DNA of 64,000 nt from assembly GCA_963702595.1 (NCBI GenBank), contig CAVPDC010000022.1, positions 124,001-188,000 on the forward strand, written 5' to 3'. This DNA comes from JALORV01 sp963702595. Lineage in GTDB: Bacteria > Pseudomonadota > Gammaproteobacteria > Burkholderiales > Burkholderiaceae_F. A program made the translations under genes and the position numbers. The notes below the pieces were generated by a model, which saw only the letters and a program-made list of their open reading frames with translations, was not told the DNA's origin and searched no databases. Below, one piece after another: positions 43,683 through 54,061 of this stretch (positions are counted from its first letter, which is position 1; every line of letters starts with the position of its first letter).

Positions 43683-45014
43683 TGCCCGGGTGGTGTGCCG
43701 ACGCGCGACAGCAGCAAGTTGCGGACGTAACCCGCATGTTCGCGCAGCGTGTACAGGTGAGCGAGGTAGGCCTTCGGAACCTTCACGAGGTTCAGGCGGG
43801 CCTCGATGTCATCCATCCTTGCAAGTTGAGCGGCGGCATCGCCGCCCCGGTCGATCGCCACGCGCTCGATGCGATTGACTTCCGCGTACCAGCCGTCGAG
43901 CCGGCTGCGGATGCGCCAGTCGTAGATCTTCGGCAGGTAGGCGAACGCGGGGATCGCGATCGCCAGCAAAGGTAGCATGATGAAGAGCAGGCGTTCCGCC
44001 CACACTGCCATCCAGAACGGCAGCACGCGCCGCAGCAGTGACGGGCGCTCCTTGTAGAAGCGATCCGCGTCGGTCGCAAGCGGCAACTCGATGTCCATCG
44101 GCGCCGGGAAGATGCGCGCCCCGTGCAACAGCGATGGTCCTCCGTGCACTTCGCGCGCGGCATCCAGCAGCAGTTCGACGGCCACCGGATGAATGTCTTC
44201 GCGCGCGATCAGGTTTCCTGTCACCGCAATCATCGTCAGGCGCTGCGGAGGAATGCCGGCCTTCAGGTCCACGACGTCCGTCGGGAAGGTCGAGCTTATG
44301 CAGGTACGGCAGGCGCCGGATGTAGGCATCGGCGCGCCGGGCATCCATCATCCGTACCCCGGGGGCACGCATCAGTCGCTGTACAGCCGGCCCGTCGATC
44401 GCCGAGACGTAGAAAGCCGAGTCGATACGGCCATCGATCAGCGCGTCCGCCGCAGCGAGGCCGCCGATTTCGACCAACGTCGTCGGTGCCTCGCCGAGTC
44501 CATTGTCGCGGGCGACGGCTGTGCCGAGCGCATGCGTCCCGCCGCCGGGAATGCCGATCGCGATGCGCTGGCCGCGCAGATCAGAAATGCGCTCGATCGT
44601 GGCCTTGCCCCGGTAGAACACCCAGATGGGTTCGTAGAACAGGCTGCCGAGCGTGGTCAACCGCTGTGAATCGGACTCCCGGACGAGTCCGCCCTGCACC
44701 AGCCCAACCTCGACTCCATCGGCGCCGGTTCGGAGGCGGTCGAGGTTTTCCGCTGCCCCGGACGATGGACGCAGCACCAGCTCGACGCCATGGCGCGCGA
44801 CCAGTTCGCGGTAGCGCTGCGCGTAACGGTGATACGCGCCGTCCTCCGCTCCCGTCGTCATGACGACACGCCGCGGCGGCGGCGGCGGAGCGAGCTTGGC
44901 GAGGCCCCAGCCGAGCAGCGCCAGCAGCGCGATGATCCCGACGACGTACCAGGCAAGAGCCCGGCCTTCGATGTTCTCGGGCAGGCGCCCGCGCAGGAGT
45001 TCAGTGTGTCGCAT
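43679..45014 (-). CDS. TAXI-family TRAP transporter solute-binding protein (single-base frameshift)
   Basis: The joined product is about 444 residues. It has an N-terminal membrane helix (about 20-42), a TAXI solute-binding domain (about 48-330) with TGAEDGAYHRYAQRY and AIGIPGGGTHALGTA, and two to three hydrophobic segments near the C-terminus (LLFIMLPLLAIAIPAFAYLP). The frame changes at 44281-44286: upstream reads YLHKLDLP and downstream resumes TDVVDLKAGIPPQRLTM. One extra base in the CCCGA run explains it. There are no TRAP membrane subunits nearby, so it may work alone or as a sensor. It begins 6 bp after the xth stop. Confidence 0.8.
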
Positions 45015-45020
45015 CGGGGA

Positions 45021-45797
45021 TCAGAGGCGTCCGGTGTAGTCGATGGTGAGCGGCGCGTGGTCGGAGAATCTCCTGGCGGTATAGATCTCCGCGCGCCTGG
45101 CTCGCGCGGCCAGGGCCGGTGTCGCGATCTGATAGTCGATGCGCCAGCCGACATTCTTGGCCCAGGCCTGGCCACGGTTGCTCCACCAGGTGTACTGCTC
45201 GGGCTTCTGATCGAGCTGGCGGAACACATCGACCCATCCCCGCTCGTCGAAGACCCTTGTCAGCCAGGCGCGTTCGTCGGGCAGGAAGCCGGAGTTCTTC
45301 TGGTTGCTGCGCCAGTTCTTCAGGTCGATTTCCTTGTGAGCGATGTTGATATCGCCGCAGAAGACGACCTCGCGCCCGCTTGCGCGCAGCTTCTCCAGGT
45401 GCGGTGCAAACTCGGCCAGGAAGCGGTACTTGGCCGACTGCCGTTCCGGGCCCGACGAGCCCGACGGTAAGTACACGGAGATCACGGTAATTTCCTTGAA
45501 CTCCGCTTCGACATAGCGGCCTTCGGCATCGAACTCGGGCGAGCCGAACCCGAGCCGCACGGCGCGCGGATCCTTGACGGCATAAAGCGCCGTGCCGGAG
45601 TAGCCGCGGCGCTGCGCGCAATGGAAGTGTCCGTGCAGGCCGTCCGGAAAGCGCAGGGCCTCCGGAATGTCCGCCTCGTCCGCCTTTACTTCCTGCAGGC
45701 AGACAACGTCGGGCTCGGCCTTGCGCAGCCAGCGGAACAGACCCTTGGAGGCGGCCGAGCGGATACCGTTGACATTCAGGGAGAGGATGCGGATCAC
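45021..45797 (-). CDS. xth: Exodeoxyribonuclease III
   Basis: A 258-residue Mg-dependent AP endonuclease/3'-exonuclease for base-excision repair. Family landmarks are LSLNVNGIRSAASKG, metal-binding Glu in CLQEVKADE, GYSGTALY, Asp/Asn in GDINIAHKEIDLKN, the WWSNRGQAWAKNVGWRIDY block and catalytic His in FSDHAPLTIDY. The start is a GTG, giving the usual length; the frame is open upstream but overlaps the pyrE promoter region. It is divergent from pyrE. Confidence 0.92.
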   Translation of the reverse strand: MIRILSLNVNGIRSAASKGLFRWLRKAEPDVVCLQEVKADEADIPEALRFPDGLHGHFHCAQRRGYSGTALYAVKDPRAVRLGFGSPEFDAEGRYVEAEFKEITVISVYLPSGSSGPERQSAKYRFLAEFAPHLEKLRASGREVVFCGDINIAHKEIDLKNWRSNQKNSGFLPDERAWLTRVFDERGWVDVFRQLDQKPEQYTWWSNRGQAWAKNVGWRIDYQIATPALAARARRAEIYTARRFSDHAPLTIDYTGRL

Positions 45798-45920
45798 GGG
45801 GCAATCGTCTCGGCAGGGCGGAATTCGGCGGCATTTTCCATCCTTTTGGTCGCGCGCCTGCGGCAAAATCCGCCTTGGGACAAATTTGGGGCCGGAACCA
45901 CAGGTTCCGTCGGCGGGCAC

Positions 45921-46599
45921 GTGCAATCCTTGCGTCAGCAGTTCATCGAGTTCGCGCTGCAATCCGGCGTGCTGCGTTTTGGCGAGTTCAAGACCAAGGC
46001 CGGGCGGCTGTCGCCGTACTTTTTCAACGCGGGGCTGTTCAACCGTGGTGCGCTGCTGGGAAAGCTGGCGCGTTTTTATGCGCAGACGCTGCTGGCGGCG
46101 CGCGCAGAAGGGCGCGTGCAGTTCGACATGCTTGTTCGGGCCGGCCTACAAGGGCATCACGCTCGCGGCGGCCACGGCGGTCGCGCTGGCCGAGCTCGGT
46201 TCCGATGTGCCGTTTGCTTTCAACCGCAAGGAAGCCAAGGACCACGGCGAAGGTGGGCTGATCGTCGGCGCACCGCTCGCGGGCCGGGTCGCCATCGTGG
46301 ATGACGTCATCACTGCCGGCACTTCGGTGCGCGAGTCGGTGGAAATGATCCGCGCCGCCGGCGCCACTCCGGCGGCCGTGCTGATCGCGCTGGACCGCAT
46401 GGAACGCGCCGGGCCGGACGATGCGCTGTCGCAGCGTTCGGCGGTGCAGGAGGTCGAGGCGATCTACCGGATTCCAGTCCTCGCAATCGCCAACCTCGAT
46501 GACGTGATGCACTACCTGGCATCGGGAACTACACAGGCGCAACACGTGCGCGGCTTTCGGCCGGCGGTGGAACGCTATCGGGAACGTTATGGTGCGTAA
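45921..46599 (+). CDS. pyrE: Orotate phosphoribosyltransferase (single-base frameshift)
   Basis: Adds ribose phosphate to orotate in pyrimidine synthesis. The joined product is about 225 residues: FIEFALQSGVLRFGEFKTKAGR at the start in outline, SPYFFNAG, then FGPAYKGI, and the PRPP-binding VAIVDDVITAGTSVRES. The frame changes at 46131-46137: upstream reads FDMLVRAG, whereas the downstream frame gives FGPAYKG. Removing one base from CTTGTTC restores MLFGPAYKG, the conserved sequence. The start is GTG with a weak ribosome site. As pyrE is normally needed for growth without uracil, an error in the sequence is more likely than a real lesion. Confidence 0.85.
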
Positions 46600-47326
46600 C
46601 TCGCATTCACTTCTAGGTGGCGCCTCCTCACTCGCCGGGGTTGTCATGGTGGTGCTGTCTGCGACGCTGTTGCCGGTGCAGGCACGTGCGCAGGGGGCCA
46701 ATCCGCCACCCGCGGGGACGATGTACAGCTGCATCGCCAATGGCAGGACCTACAGTGCCGATCGGCCGCCGCCGGAGTGCGCCAACAGCGACATCCGCGA
46801 GTTGAACCGCGACGGCTCGGTGCGGCGCGTGATTTCGCGGCCGCTGACCCCGGAAGAGCAGCGCGCAAAAGCGCTCGAGGCCAAGAAGAAGATCGAAGAG
46901 GAAGAGCGGCAACTGGCGCAGCGCCGGCGCGACCGGTCGCTGCTCGAGGCCTACGCCAACGATGAAGAGATTGAGGCCGCGCGGCGCAAGGCGCTCGAGG
47001 GCGCAGAGGAGAGCATTAAACGCTCGACCGAGCGCACGGCGAGCCTTGCCAAGGACCGCAAGCGTCTCGACGACGAGTCGGAGTTCTACAAGAATCGCGC
47101 CCAGCCTGACAGCCTCAAGCGCGCCTATGAGCTGAACGCCCAGGCGGCGTTGGCGGAACAGAGGATCCTTGCCGAGTCGCGGTCGGAGATCGCGCGCATC
47201 AACGAGCGGTTCGATGCCGAAAAGAAGCGCTTCAAGGACTTGCTGGCGCAGGGCGCGCGCCCGGTCCAGCGCAACCCAGAAACGGATATCCTGATGGACC
47301 CACGGTTCAGCGGAAAGCCGCAATGA
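46589..47326 (+). CDS. Exported hypothetical protein, DUF4124-like with coiled coil
   Basis: A 245-residue protein. A signal peptide (about 1-35, ending ARAQ) is followed by a short DUF4124-like segment with two Cys (MYSCIANGRTYSADRPPPEC). From about 85 to 225 it is a highly charged helix with heptad character, Glu/Arg/Lys-rich. Its start overlaps pyrE by 11 bp and its stop overlaps the next gene by 4 bp (ATGA). The function is unknown. Confidence 0.68.
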   Translation: MVRNSHSLLGGASSLAGVVMVVLSATLLPVQARAQGANPPPAGTMYSCIANGRTYSADRPPPECANSDIRELNRDGSVRRVISRPLTPEEQRAKALEAKKKIEEEERQLAQRRRDRSLLEAYANDEEIEAARRKALEGAEESIKRSTERTASLAKDRKRLDDESEFYKNRAQPDSLKRAYELNAQAALAEQRILAESRSEIARINERFDAEKKRFKDLLAQGARPVQRNPETDILMDPRFSGKPQ

Positions 47327-47859
47327 GACGCTGGTTCGTCGTGCTGTTGAGTGTGCTGGCGGGCGCCGTTGCCGCGCAGGACCGGTTTGGCGGGCTCTAC
47401 ATCGCCGGTGGCGCCGGATTCACCTTCAATCAGGCAGTGCAGACCGGGCTCGCGGAGAACCAGGGTCGGTTCTTCCTGCTCGTCCTGCCGCCGGAGACCC
47501 GCGGGCTCTCGCTGGAAGCGCCGGCAAGTGTGGCCGCGCTGCGCGACCGCGCCGCGAAAGCGGGGGCCGTCTTCCTCGTCTGCAAACGTGACGTGGACTC
47601 GGGCGCTGTCGCGTTGTCGGCTCTGATTCCGGGAGTGGTCGCGATCCGCGGCTGGCCGCCCGTCGGAAGTCCCGGGCTCCCGCCGGATCAGCTGTTCTAT
47701 CCGGACGAGAATCCGAAGAATTTCCCGACGTCCGTCACTCTGCAGCGCCGACATGCGCGCAACCTGCTCTTCCTGACCGGCGCTCAGCGTGCGACGGTCG
47801 GGGCCTTGGGCAGCGGCTGGAACTCCGGAACGCCGAACTGCCACAGCATGAAGCTGTAG
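47323..47859 (+). CDS. Exported hypothetical protein, possibly DsrE-like
   Basis: A 178-residue protein with signal peptide (about 1-18, AVAAQ). The body has alternating strands and helices, GRFFLLVLPPETRGLSLEAP and KAGAVFLVCKRDVDSGAVALSALIPG in outline, which resemble small DsrE/YchN-type folds with a central Cys. The last 76 bp overlap the convergent oligopeptidase gene, and that part of the protein looks like an antisense read. The true end may therefore be earlier or shifted. Low certainty on function. Confidence 0.5.
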   Translation: MRRWFVVLLSVLAGAVAAQDRFGGLYIAGGAGFTFNQAVQTGLAENQGRFFLLVLPPETRGLSLEAPASVAALRDRAAKAGAVFLVCKRDVDSGAVALSALIPGVVAIRGWPPVGSPGLPPDQLFYPDENPKNFPTSVTLQRRHARNLLFLTGAQRATVGALGSGWNSGTPNCHSMKL

Positions 47860-49995
47860 ATGTCGGCGCTGCGCTCCTGCAACTGCGCCCGCGTGCTGCC
47901 CTGGCCGTGGCCCGACTCGTAGTCGAGCCGCAGCAGCACCGGCTTCCCACCGGCACTGGCCGTCGCGATTCGCGAGGCGAACTTGGCCGACTGCCAGACG
48001 TCGACACGGATGTCGTTGACGCCGTGCACCAGCATCACCGCCGGATATTTCGTGCCGTCCTTCACGTGGTGATAGCTGCTCATCGCCAGCAGCGCGCGGA
48101 ATTCATCTTCCTTCTTCACCGTGCCGAACTCCGGAATATTGGCGGCGCCGTTGGCGCTCGACTCGAAGCGCAACGTGTCCATCGTGCCGACTGCGGGTAC
48201 GGCCGCAGCGAAAAGGTCCGGCCGCTCGGTGATTGCACGTCCAACCAGTATGCCGCCGGCGCTGCCGCCGTAGATGCCGACCCGGTCGGGCGCGGTGTAG
48301 CGCTGGGCGATCAGCCATTCGGTGGCGGCGATCGCGTCATGCCAGGTATTGGGCTTGGTGGACTTGCGTCCCGCCTGATGCCATTCGTCGCCGTAGACGC
48401 CGCCGCCGCGCACGTGGACAAAGGCATAAACGCCGCCGCGCTCGAGCCAGGCCAGGATGCGTGGATTGAAAAACGGGTTCTCGGTGATGCCATAGGCGCC
48501 GTAGCCATAGACGATGGTCGGATTGCGGCCGTCGAGCTTCAGTCCCTTGCGTATCACGATCGACATCGGCACCTCGACCCCGTCGTGGCTCTTGACGCGC
48601 ACCTCCCGTGCCTCGATGTCGGTCGGCGCGTCGAAGGCACCGGCCTTGACGAACGGCAGCTGGGTCAGCGTGCTGCCGTCGAACAGCCACGGCTTGGTTG
48701 CGTGTGCCCAGCCACCGAGTTCAAGCACGACGCCATCCAGGCGCGGGCTGGCCGAGTCGATCGCGACATTGCCGGCGAAGGGCAGCGCGATCGGCTCGCG
48801 CTTCACGGGTGCACCGGCCGGTGCGGGCCGCACGCGCGACAACGACAGGGTCGGACCGTCGCGCTGGGTGACGAAGAGGCCATCGCGTGCGCCGGCCATG
48901 CTGACGACGACGGCCGGGCTCGGCGCGATGACCGTCTCGGCCAGCGCGATCTCGGGGACGGTCGAGCGGCATACGCACGACCTTGAAGCGCGGCGCGTCC
49001 TTCGAACTGCGCAGGTAGAGCCAGCCGTTGGTGTACGCGATGTCGGTGACGCGGTCGTCGACGTCGACGACTTTGCGCCACTTCGCCTCGCCGCGGATGG
49101 CCGTGGCGAGGTCGGCGAGGAAGAGCATGCGGTTGCGCTCGACGCCGAGGGAGACGATCGCGGCAGCCACCGGGGTGCCGGGAATCTGGAAGACGTAAGC
49201 GCTGGCGTAGGACGGCAGCTTGAGCTCCGGATTGCGACTCGGGCTGAGGATGGGACGGTCGACGCCGTCGGCGAGCGAGCGGAAGTGACGCGTGCGGTCA
49301 CGGAAGCGTTCGCCCTGCGGCAGCTTCTCGTAACCCTCGACGAGGCGCGAGTAGAAGAAGCCGCTGCCGTCGTCGAGCCAAGCGGTGCTGCCATAGCGGA
49401 TGCGGTCGACCGGCTCGATGACCGACTTGCCGGTCGCGACCTCGATCACGTGCAGCGTGCCGATCTCGCCGCCGCCGACCTGGACCGAATAAGCCAGCAG
49501 CCGCCCGTCGCGTGATGGCGCGAAGTCCATGATCGCGTGTGGTCGGCCGGTGGCCTTCGTCAACGCCTCCGGATCGACGATCACCGTGTCAGCGCCGTCG
49601 GCGCCATCGCGCCAGACCAGCTTGAACTGGCCCTCGCCGGGGTTGCGGCGCTGGAAGAAGTAGCGATTCGATTCGGTGCGCACGACGTCACTGGTGAGGC
49701 CGGCCGCCGCGTTCTCGATCTCGCGCATGCGCGCCAGCAGGGTCGCGCGCCCGGGGATCGACGCCAGCAACGCTTCCGTCGCGGTCGCCTGTCCTTTCAG
49801 CCAGCCCTGCACCTTCGGGTCGTTAACGTCCTCGAGAAAGCGGTAGGGATCCGGAACGGCGACACCCCAGTGCGACTCGGTGACCGGTTGAGACGGCAGC
49901 GGCGGCGGCACCGTCGAGGCCGGCGCACCCGCGGCGGCCAACGACAGAAGCGCGGTACTCAGGGCATTCAAGGCATGGCGGCGCGGCGAGGGCAT
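47784..49995 (-). CDS. Prolyl oligopeptidase family serine peptidase (single-base frameshift)
   Basis: The joined product is about 736 residues: a signal-like N-terminus, a seven-bladed propeller (about 60-440, starting HWGVAVPDPYRFLED), and an alpha/beta hydrolase domain. The catalytic Ser is in YGGSAGGILVG and the His in YESGHGQGS, with the Asp expected near GVNDIRVDVWQS. The frame changes at 48955-48966: upstream reads KVVRMPLD and downstream resumes VPEIALAETVIAPS. One extra base in the C-run explains it. The chosen ATG (MPSPRR) gives a good signal sequence; a TTG 39 bp upstream is less likely. Confidence 0.85.
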
Positions 49996-50208
49996 GGGCG
50001 GTCCGGGAAATTTAAAGCGAGCGATCGTAGACAACTTGCAACGGCCCGCGTTCCGGCTTCGTCGTATCGCGGCCGGGGGTCGAGGGAGTGACCCGGGCCG
50101 AGGACGCGCTACAGGACCTTTGGACTAGCGCGAATTGGGTCGCCGGGTTGCGGTAAAAAGGGAAAGATTCCCACGCCACTTGGCTGGGGCGAATCTTGAA
50201 GGGGCTTC

Positions 50209-51424
50209 ATGATGACAACACTCAGAAACGCGCGGAGCGCGCTGCTCTCCCTCTTCGGCGCATTGGCATTGGTGGCCTGCGGCGGTGGGGGTGAGGTGAC
50301 CGCGCCTATCGCCGGCGGCCCAGGCGGAAGCGGCACGGGTGGTGCGGGAACGCTGCGGGTTGCGCTGACCGATGCGCCATCGTGCGGCTACGACCACGTG
50401 TACATCACCGTCGAGCGCGTGCGCGTGCACGCGTCGTCGACCGCCAGCGACTCCGACTCCGGCTGGAGCGAGGTCGTGCTCAACCCGGCCCCGCGCATCG
50501 ACCTGCTCGCCCTGACCAATGGCGTGCTGGCCGAGCTCGGACAGACGCCGCTGCCGGCGGGGCAGTACACACAGGTTCGGCTGTTGCTGCGCCCGAACGG
50601 TGCTGGCACGCCGGCCAACGCCGTCGTGCCGTCGGCCAGCGGCGCCGAGATTCCGCTGGACACGCCAAGTGCTACGCAGAGCGGACTGAAGCTGATCCAT
50701 CCGTTCACCGTGCAGGCGAACACGATGGCGGATCTCGTGCTGGACTTCGACGCCTGCCGCTCGGTCGTACGCCGGGGCAACAGCGGCCGCTACAACCTGA
50801 AGCCGGTGATCGCGGTGATCCAGCGCTCGACAACCGCGATCGTCGGCACTGTCGATCCATCGCTGAGCCGGCGTCACCGTGTCGGCACAGAAGGGCGGCG
50901 TCGTCGTCCGCAGCACGACCCCGAACGCGGTCGGCGACTTCGTGCTCTCGGGCCTCGATGTTGCGCAGTCGCCCTTTGACGTCGTGTTCACCGCCAACGG
51001 GCGGGCCAGTGCGGTCATCGCCGAGGTGCCGGTGTCCAGCAGCGCAACGACACGAGTCAGCACGACCGCGGCGCCGATTGCGCTGCCGACGTCACCGATG
51101 GGCGTGGCGAAAGGCAAGGTGCTGCCGCTCGACGTCGGCGCAGCGGTGCGCGCGCTGCAGGTGGTCGGCACGGTGCCCAAGGTGGAGATCGGACACGACA
51201 ACGCAGACGCGGTGACCGGGCAATATACGCTCAGCCTGCCGCGCGATGCCGCTCGGCTAGCCGCGTATTCGACAACGCTGCCGCTGGTCTTTGCCCCGCA
51301 GAGCGCGACCGCGGCGGCCTACACGCTGGAAGCGTTTGCGACCGGCTATGTCACGCAGACCAAGGGCGTCACGGTCGGCGCGACGGAAGTCGTCAACGAC
51401 TTCACGCTGGTTCTCGCACCCTAG
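50209..51424 (+). CDS. DUF4382-like lipoprotein (single-base frameshift)
   Basis: The joined product is about 404 residues. The lipobox ALVACGGGG gives a lipidated Cys near residue 24; a Gly-rich linker leads to a DUF4382-like domain (LRVALTDAPSCGYDHVYITVERVRVH) and a beta-sandwich region (carboxypeptidase-regulatory-like, GVVVRSTTPNAVGDFVLSGL). The frame changes near 50861-50870 (CGCTGAGCCG): upstream reads GTVDPSLS and downstream resumes AGVTVSAQK. An inverted pair AAGATTC/GAATCTT lies just before the start. The stop shares CTAG with the gatB stop. The function is unknown. Confidence 0.68.
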
Positions 51425-52938
51425 CCCGCAAGCTTGCGGCGCAGCATCTCATTGACCTGCGCCGGATTGGCCTTGCCTTTCGTGGCCTTCATCGCCTGGC
51501 CCACCAGCGCGTTGAAGGCCTTTTCCTTGCCGGCGCGGAACTCCTCGACCGACTTCGCGTTGGCTGCCAGCACCTCGTCGACGATCTTCTCGATCGCGCC
51601 GGCGTCGGAGATCTGGCCAAGGCCGAGGGTCATGATCGCCTCATTGATCGCGATCGAGACGTTCATTCCTTCAGCCTTCAGACGGTACTTGCCGCTCCAT
51701 ATCTGTGAGAAGAGCTCCTTCGCGCCCTTCGCGTTCACGGTTCCGTCGCCTAGGCGGCGCAGTATTTCCGCAAGACGATCCGGGCTGACGCGAGCCGATT
51801 CGAAAGTGATGTCATCCGCGTTTACTGCCGCCGATACCTCGCCCATCACCCAGTTCGCTGCAAGTTTTTTGTCGTCAATGGGGCGCGCTACCGCCTCGTA
51901 GTATGTCGCGATGTCCTTCGACGCGGTTAGCGTCTGCGCGTCGTACTCACTGAGGCGGTAGTCCCGTACGAAGCGCTCACGCATCGCGCCGGGAAGTTCG
52001 GGCAATTCACCGCGCACGCGCTCGATCCATTGCGGCGCGATCTCGAGCGGCAGCAGGTCGGGATCAGGGAAGTAGCGATAGTCCATCGCGTCTTCCTTGC
52101 TGCGCATGCTGCGCGTTTCGTCGCGGTCGGGATCGTAGAGGCGTGTTTCCTGCACCACGGTGTCGCCGTCCTCGATGAGTTCGATCTGGCGCCGCGCCTC
52201 GAACTCGATCGCCTGCTGCATGAAGCGGAAGCTGTTGAGGTTCTTAATCTCACAGCGCGTACCGAGCGCGGGGTCGCCCACGCGGCGCACCGAGACGTTG
52301 GCATCGCAACGGAACGAGCCCTCCTGCATGTTGCCGTCGCAGATGCCAAGCCAGACCACGAGCGAATGCAGCGCCTTGGCGTAAGCCACGGCTTCCGTAG
52401 CAGCGCCACTGACGCTGGCGACGCGGATGTCGGGCTCGGAGACGATTTCCAGCAGCGGCGTGCCAGCACGGTTGAGATCGATGCCCGACATGCCGTGGCC
52501 GAGCGCGGCGTGCGAGCCCATGCCTTCGTGCAGAGACTTGCCCGCATCCTCCTCGAGATGAGCACGTGTCAGGCGCATCGTCTTCATGTAGGCCTCGCCG
52601 CCCCTGGGCTGCACGACGAAGCTGAGGCTGCCGCCCTGGACGACCGGAATCTCGTACTGGCTGATCTGGTAGCCCTTCGGCAAGTCGGGATAGAAGTAGT
52701 TCTTGCGCGCGAACACGCTGCGCGGGGCAATCGTCGCGCCGATCGCGAGCCCGAAGCGGACCGCGCGCTCGACCGCGCCACGGTTGAGCACGGGCAGCGT
52801 GCCTGGCAGCGCCATGTCGATGACGCTGGCCTGCGAATTGGGTTCGGCACCGAACGCCGTCGAGGCCCCTGAAAAGATCTTGCTCTCGGTCGTGAGCTGA
52901 GCATGCGTTTCAAGACCGATCACCACTTCCCAAGTCAT
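51421..52938 (-). CDS. gatB: Aspartyl/glutamyl-tRNA amidotransferase subunit B
   Basis: The 505-residue kinase/tRNA-binding subunit of GatCAB, which converts Glu-tRNA(Gln) or Asp-tRNA(Asn) to the amide form. Family stretches are VIGLETHAQL, ALPGTLPVLN, FARKNYFYPDLPKGYQISQY, FRCDANVSVR, EIKNLNSFRF and MRSKEDAMDYRYFPDPDLLP; a YqeY-like tail domain ends the protein. GAGGAGACCGGG precedes the ATG. It follows a TPR gene rather than gatA directly. Confidence 0.95.
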   Translation of the reverse strand: MTWEVVIGLETHAQLTTESKIFSGASTAFGAEPNSQASVIDMALPGTLPVLNRGAVERAVRFGLAIGATIAPRSVFARKNYFYPDLPKGYQISQYEIPVVQGGSLSFVVQPRGGEAYMKTMRLTRAHLEEDAGKSLHEGMGSHAALGHGMSGIDLNRAGTPLLEIVSEPDIRVASVSGAATEAVAYAKALHSLVVWLGICDGNMQEGSFRCDANVSVRRVGDPALGTRCEIKNLNSFRFMQQAIEFEARRQIELIEDGDTVVQETRLYDPDRDETRSMRSKEDAMDYRYFPDPDLLPLEIAPQWIERVRGELPELPGAMRERFVRDYRLSEYDAQTLTASKDIATYYEAVARPIDDKKLAANWVMGEVSAAVNADDITFESARVSPDRLAEILRRLGDGTVNAKGAKELFSQIWSGKYRLKAEGMNVSIAINEAIMTLGLGQISDAGAIEKIVDEVLAANAKSVEEFRAGKEKAFNALVGQAMKATKGKANPAQVNEMLRRKLAG

Positions 52939-52950
52939 CCCGGTCTCCTC

Positions 52951-54054
52951 TCAGTGCAGCGTATCGGCCGGATCGCCCGCCAGCAGGCGCCGCGCCTCCC
53001 GCTGCTCGTGCGCATAGGTCTGCCATGCCATCTCGCCCAGCCTGTGATGCTGCCCGGCCTCTTCTTTCCGGCCCTCGGCCTTCAGCACAGCAGCCAGATT
53101 GGAATGCACGATCGCGCGTATGTCAGCTGGGGTGGTTTCGTCGACGCGTTTCAGAGCACGCTCGAGCTGCTCATGGCCCTCTTCGTTACGTCCGAGCTTG
53201 ATGAAGCAGCTGGCGCGGTCGGCCATGGCGGCCGTAACTTCATGCAGGAAGCCTTCGCCCTCGGCGCTCGGCAGGTAGGCGTCGTACAGTGCGATCGCGT
53301 CAGCGTGGCGGTTCTGCAGCACGAGCATTTCCGCGAGCAACAGGTGATCCAGCGTCGTGTCCGGACCGTCAGCCAGGCCGCCGGCGAAGGCGATGCTCTT
53401 CCTGAGGGCGCTGATGGCGTTGGCGAGCGTGCGGCCATCTAGCTCGTCCATGGCAGCGGCCTGACGCGCATGCGCCGCCTGCGTCAATGCAGAGCGTTGC
53501 AGCCAGCTCGACATGGCGATGTCGTCGTCGAGCTGATGCACCAGCCCTTCGGCCTCACCATAGAGTCGCGCGGCCTCCTCGTAGTCGTAGGCATCCTGGT
53601 GCAACGAACCCAGCGCCAGGTAGGCGCGATAGCGCGACTCCAGTGTCGCGCCGGAATTGGCGAGCACGGCCCGCGCATAGCGCGCGGCGGTGCGCACATC
53701 TCCTTCGCGTTGCATGAAGAGCGCCAATGCCGATTCGCATTCGCCGACCAACGCCATGTCGTCAGCGGCACGGCGGGCGCGCTCGGTCACGCCGAGCAAA
53801 GCGGTCCGCGCTTCGGCGAATCGCTTTGCAAAATACAGCTGGATCGCATCGACGTACTCGAAGCGCAGCAGCAGCGGGGGCGTCGCATGCGCCGGGGTCT
53901 CGGCGCGCGCCAGTTCCAGCACTTCGCGCGCGGTGTCCACCTGTCCCATGCGGGCCAGAAGGACGGCCCGGTCCTGCCGTCGCCGCACGCGCTCCAGCGG
54001 ATCGCGCGCCGCATCGACGAGCCGTTGATTCGCATTCAGTATGCGCTGCGACAT
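52951..54054 (-). CDS. Tetratricopeptide-repeat protein located between gatA and gatB
   Basis: A 367-residue, wholly helical protein. Repeats of the TPR type (A..A..L-x7-G/A pattern) can be seen from about residue 20 to 340, for example RAVLLARMGQVDTAREVLELA, YRAYLALGSLHQDAYDYEEAA and AIVHSNLAAVLKAEGRKEEA. No signal peptide is present, so it is cytoplasmic. It starts 7 bp after the gatA stop and ends 12 bp before gatB, within the same transcript. Whether it has any link to tRNA amidation is unknown. Confidence 0.72.
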   Translation of the reverse strand: MSQRILNANQRLVDAARDPLERVRRRQDRAVLLARMGQVDTAREVLELARAETPAHATPPLLLRFEYVDAIQLYFAKRFAEARTALLGVTERARRAADDMALVGECESALALFMQREGDVRTAARYARAVLANSGATLESRYRAYLALGSLHQDAYDYEEAARLYGEAEGLVHQLDDDIAMSSWLQRSALTQAAHARQAAAMDELDGRTLANAISALRKSIAFAGGLADGPDTTLDHLLLAEMLVLQNRHADAIALYDAYLPSAEGEGFLHEVTAAMADRASCFIKLGRNEEGHEQLERALKRVDETTPADIRAIVHSNLAAVLKAEGRKEEAGQHHRLGEMAWQTYAHEQREARRLLAGDPADTLH

Positions 54055-54061
54055 CGGTAAG

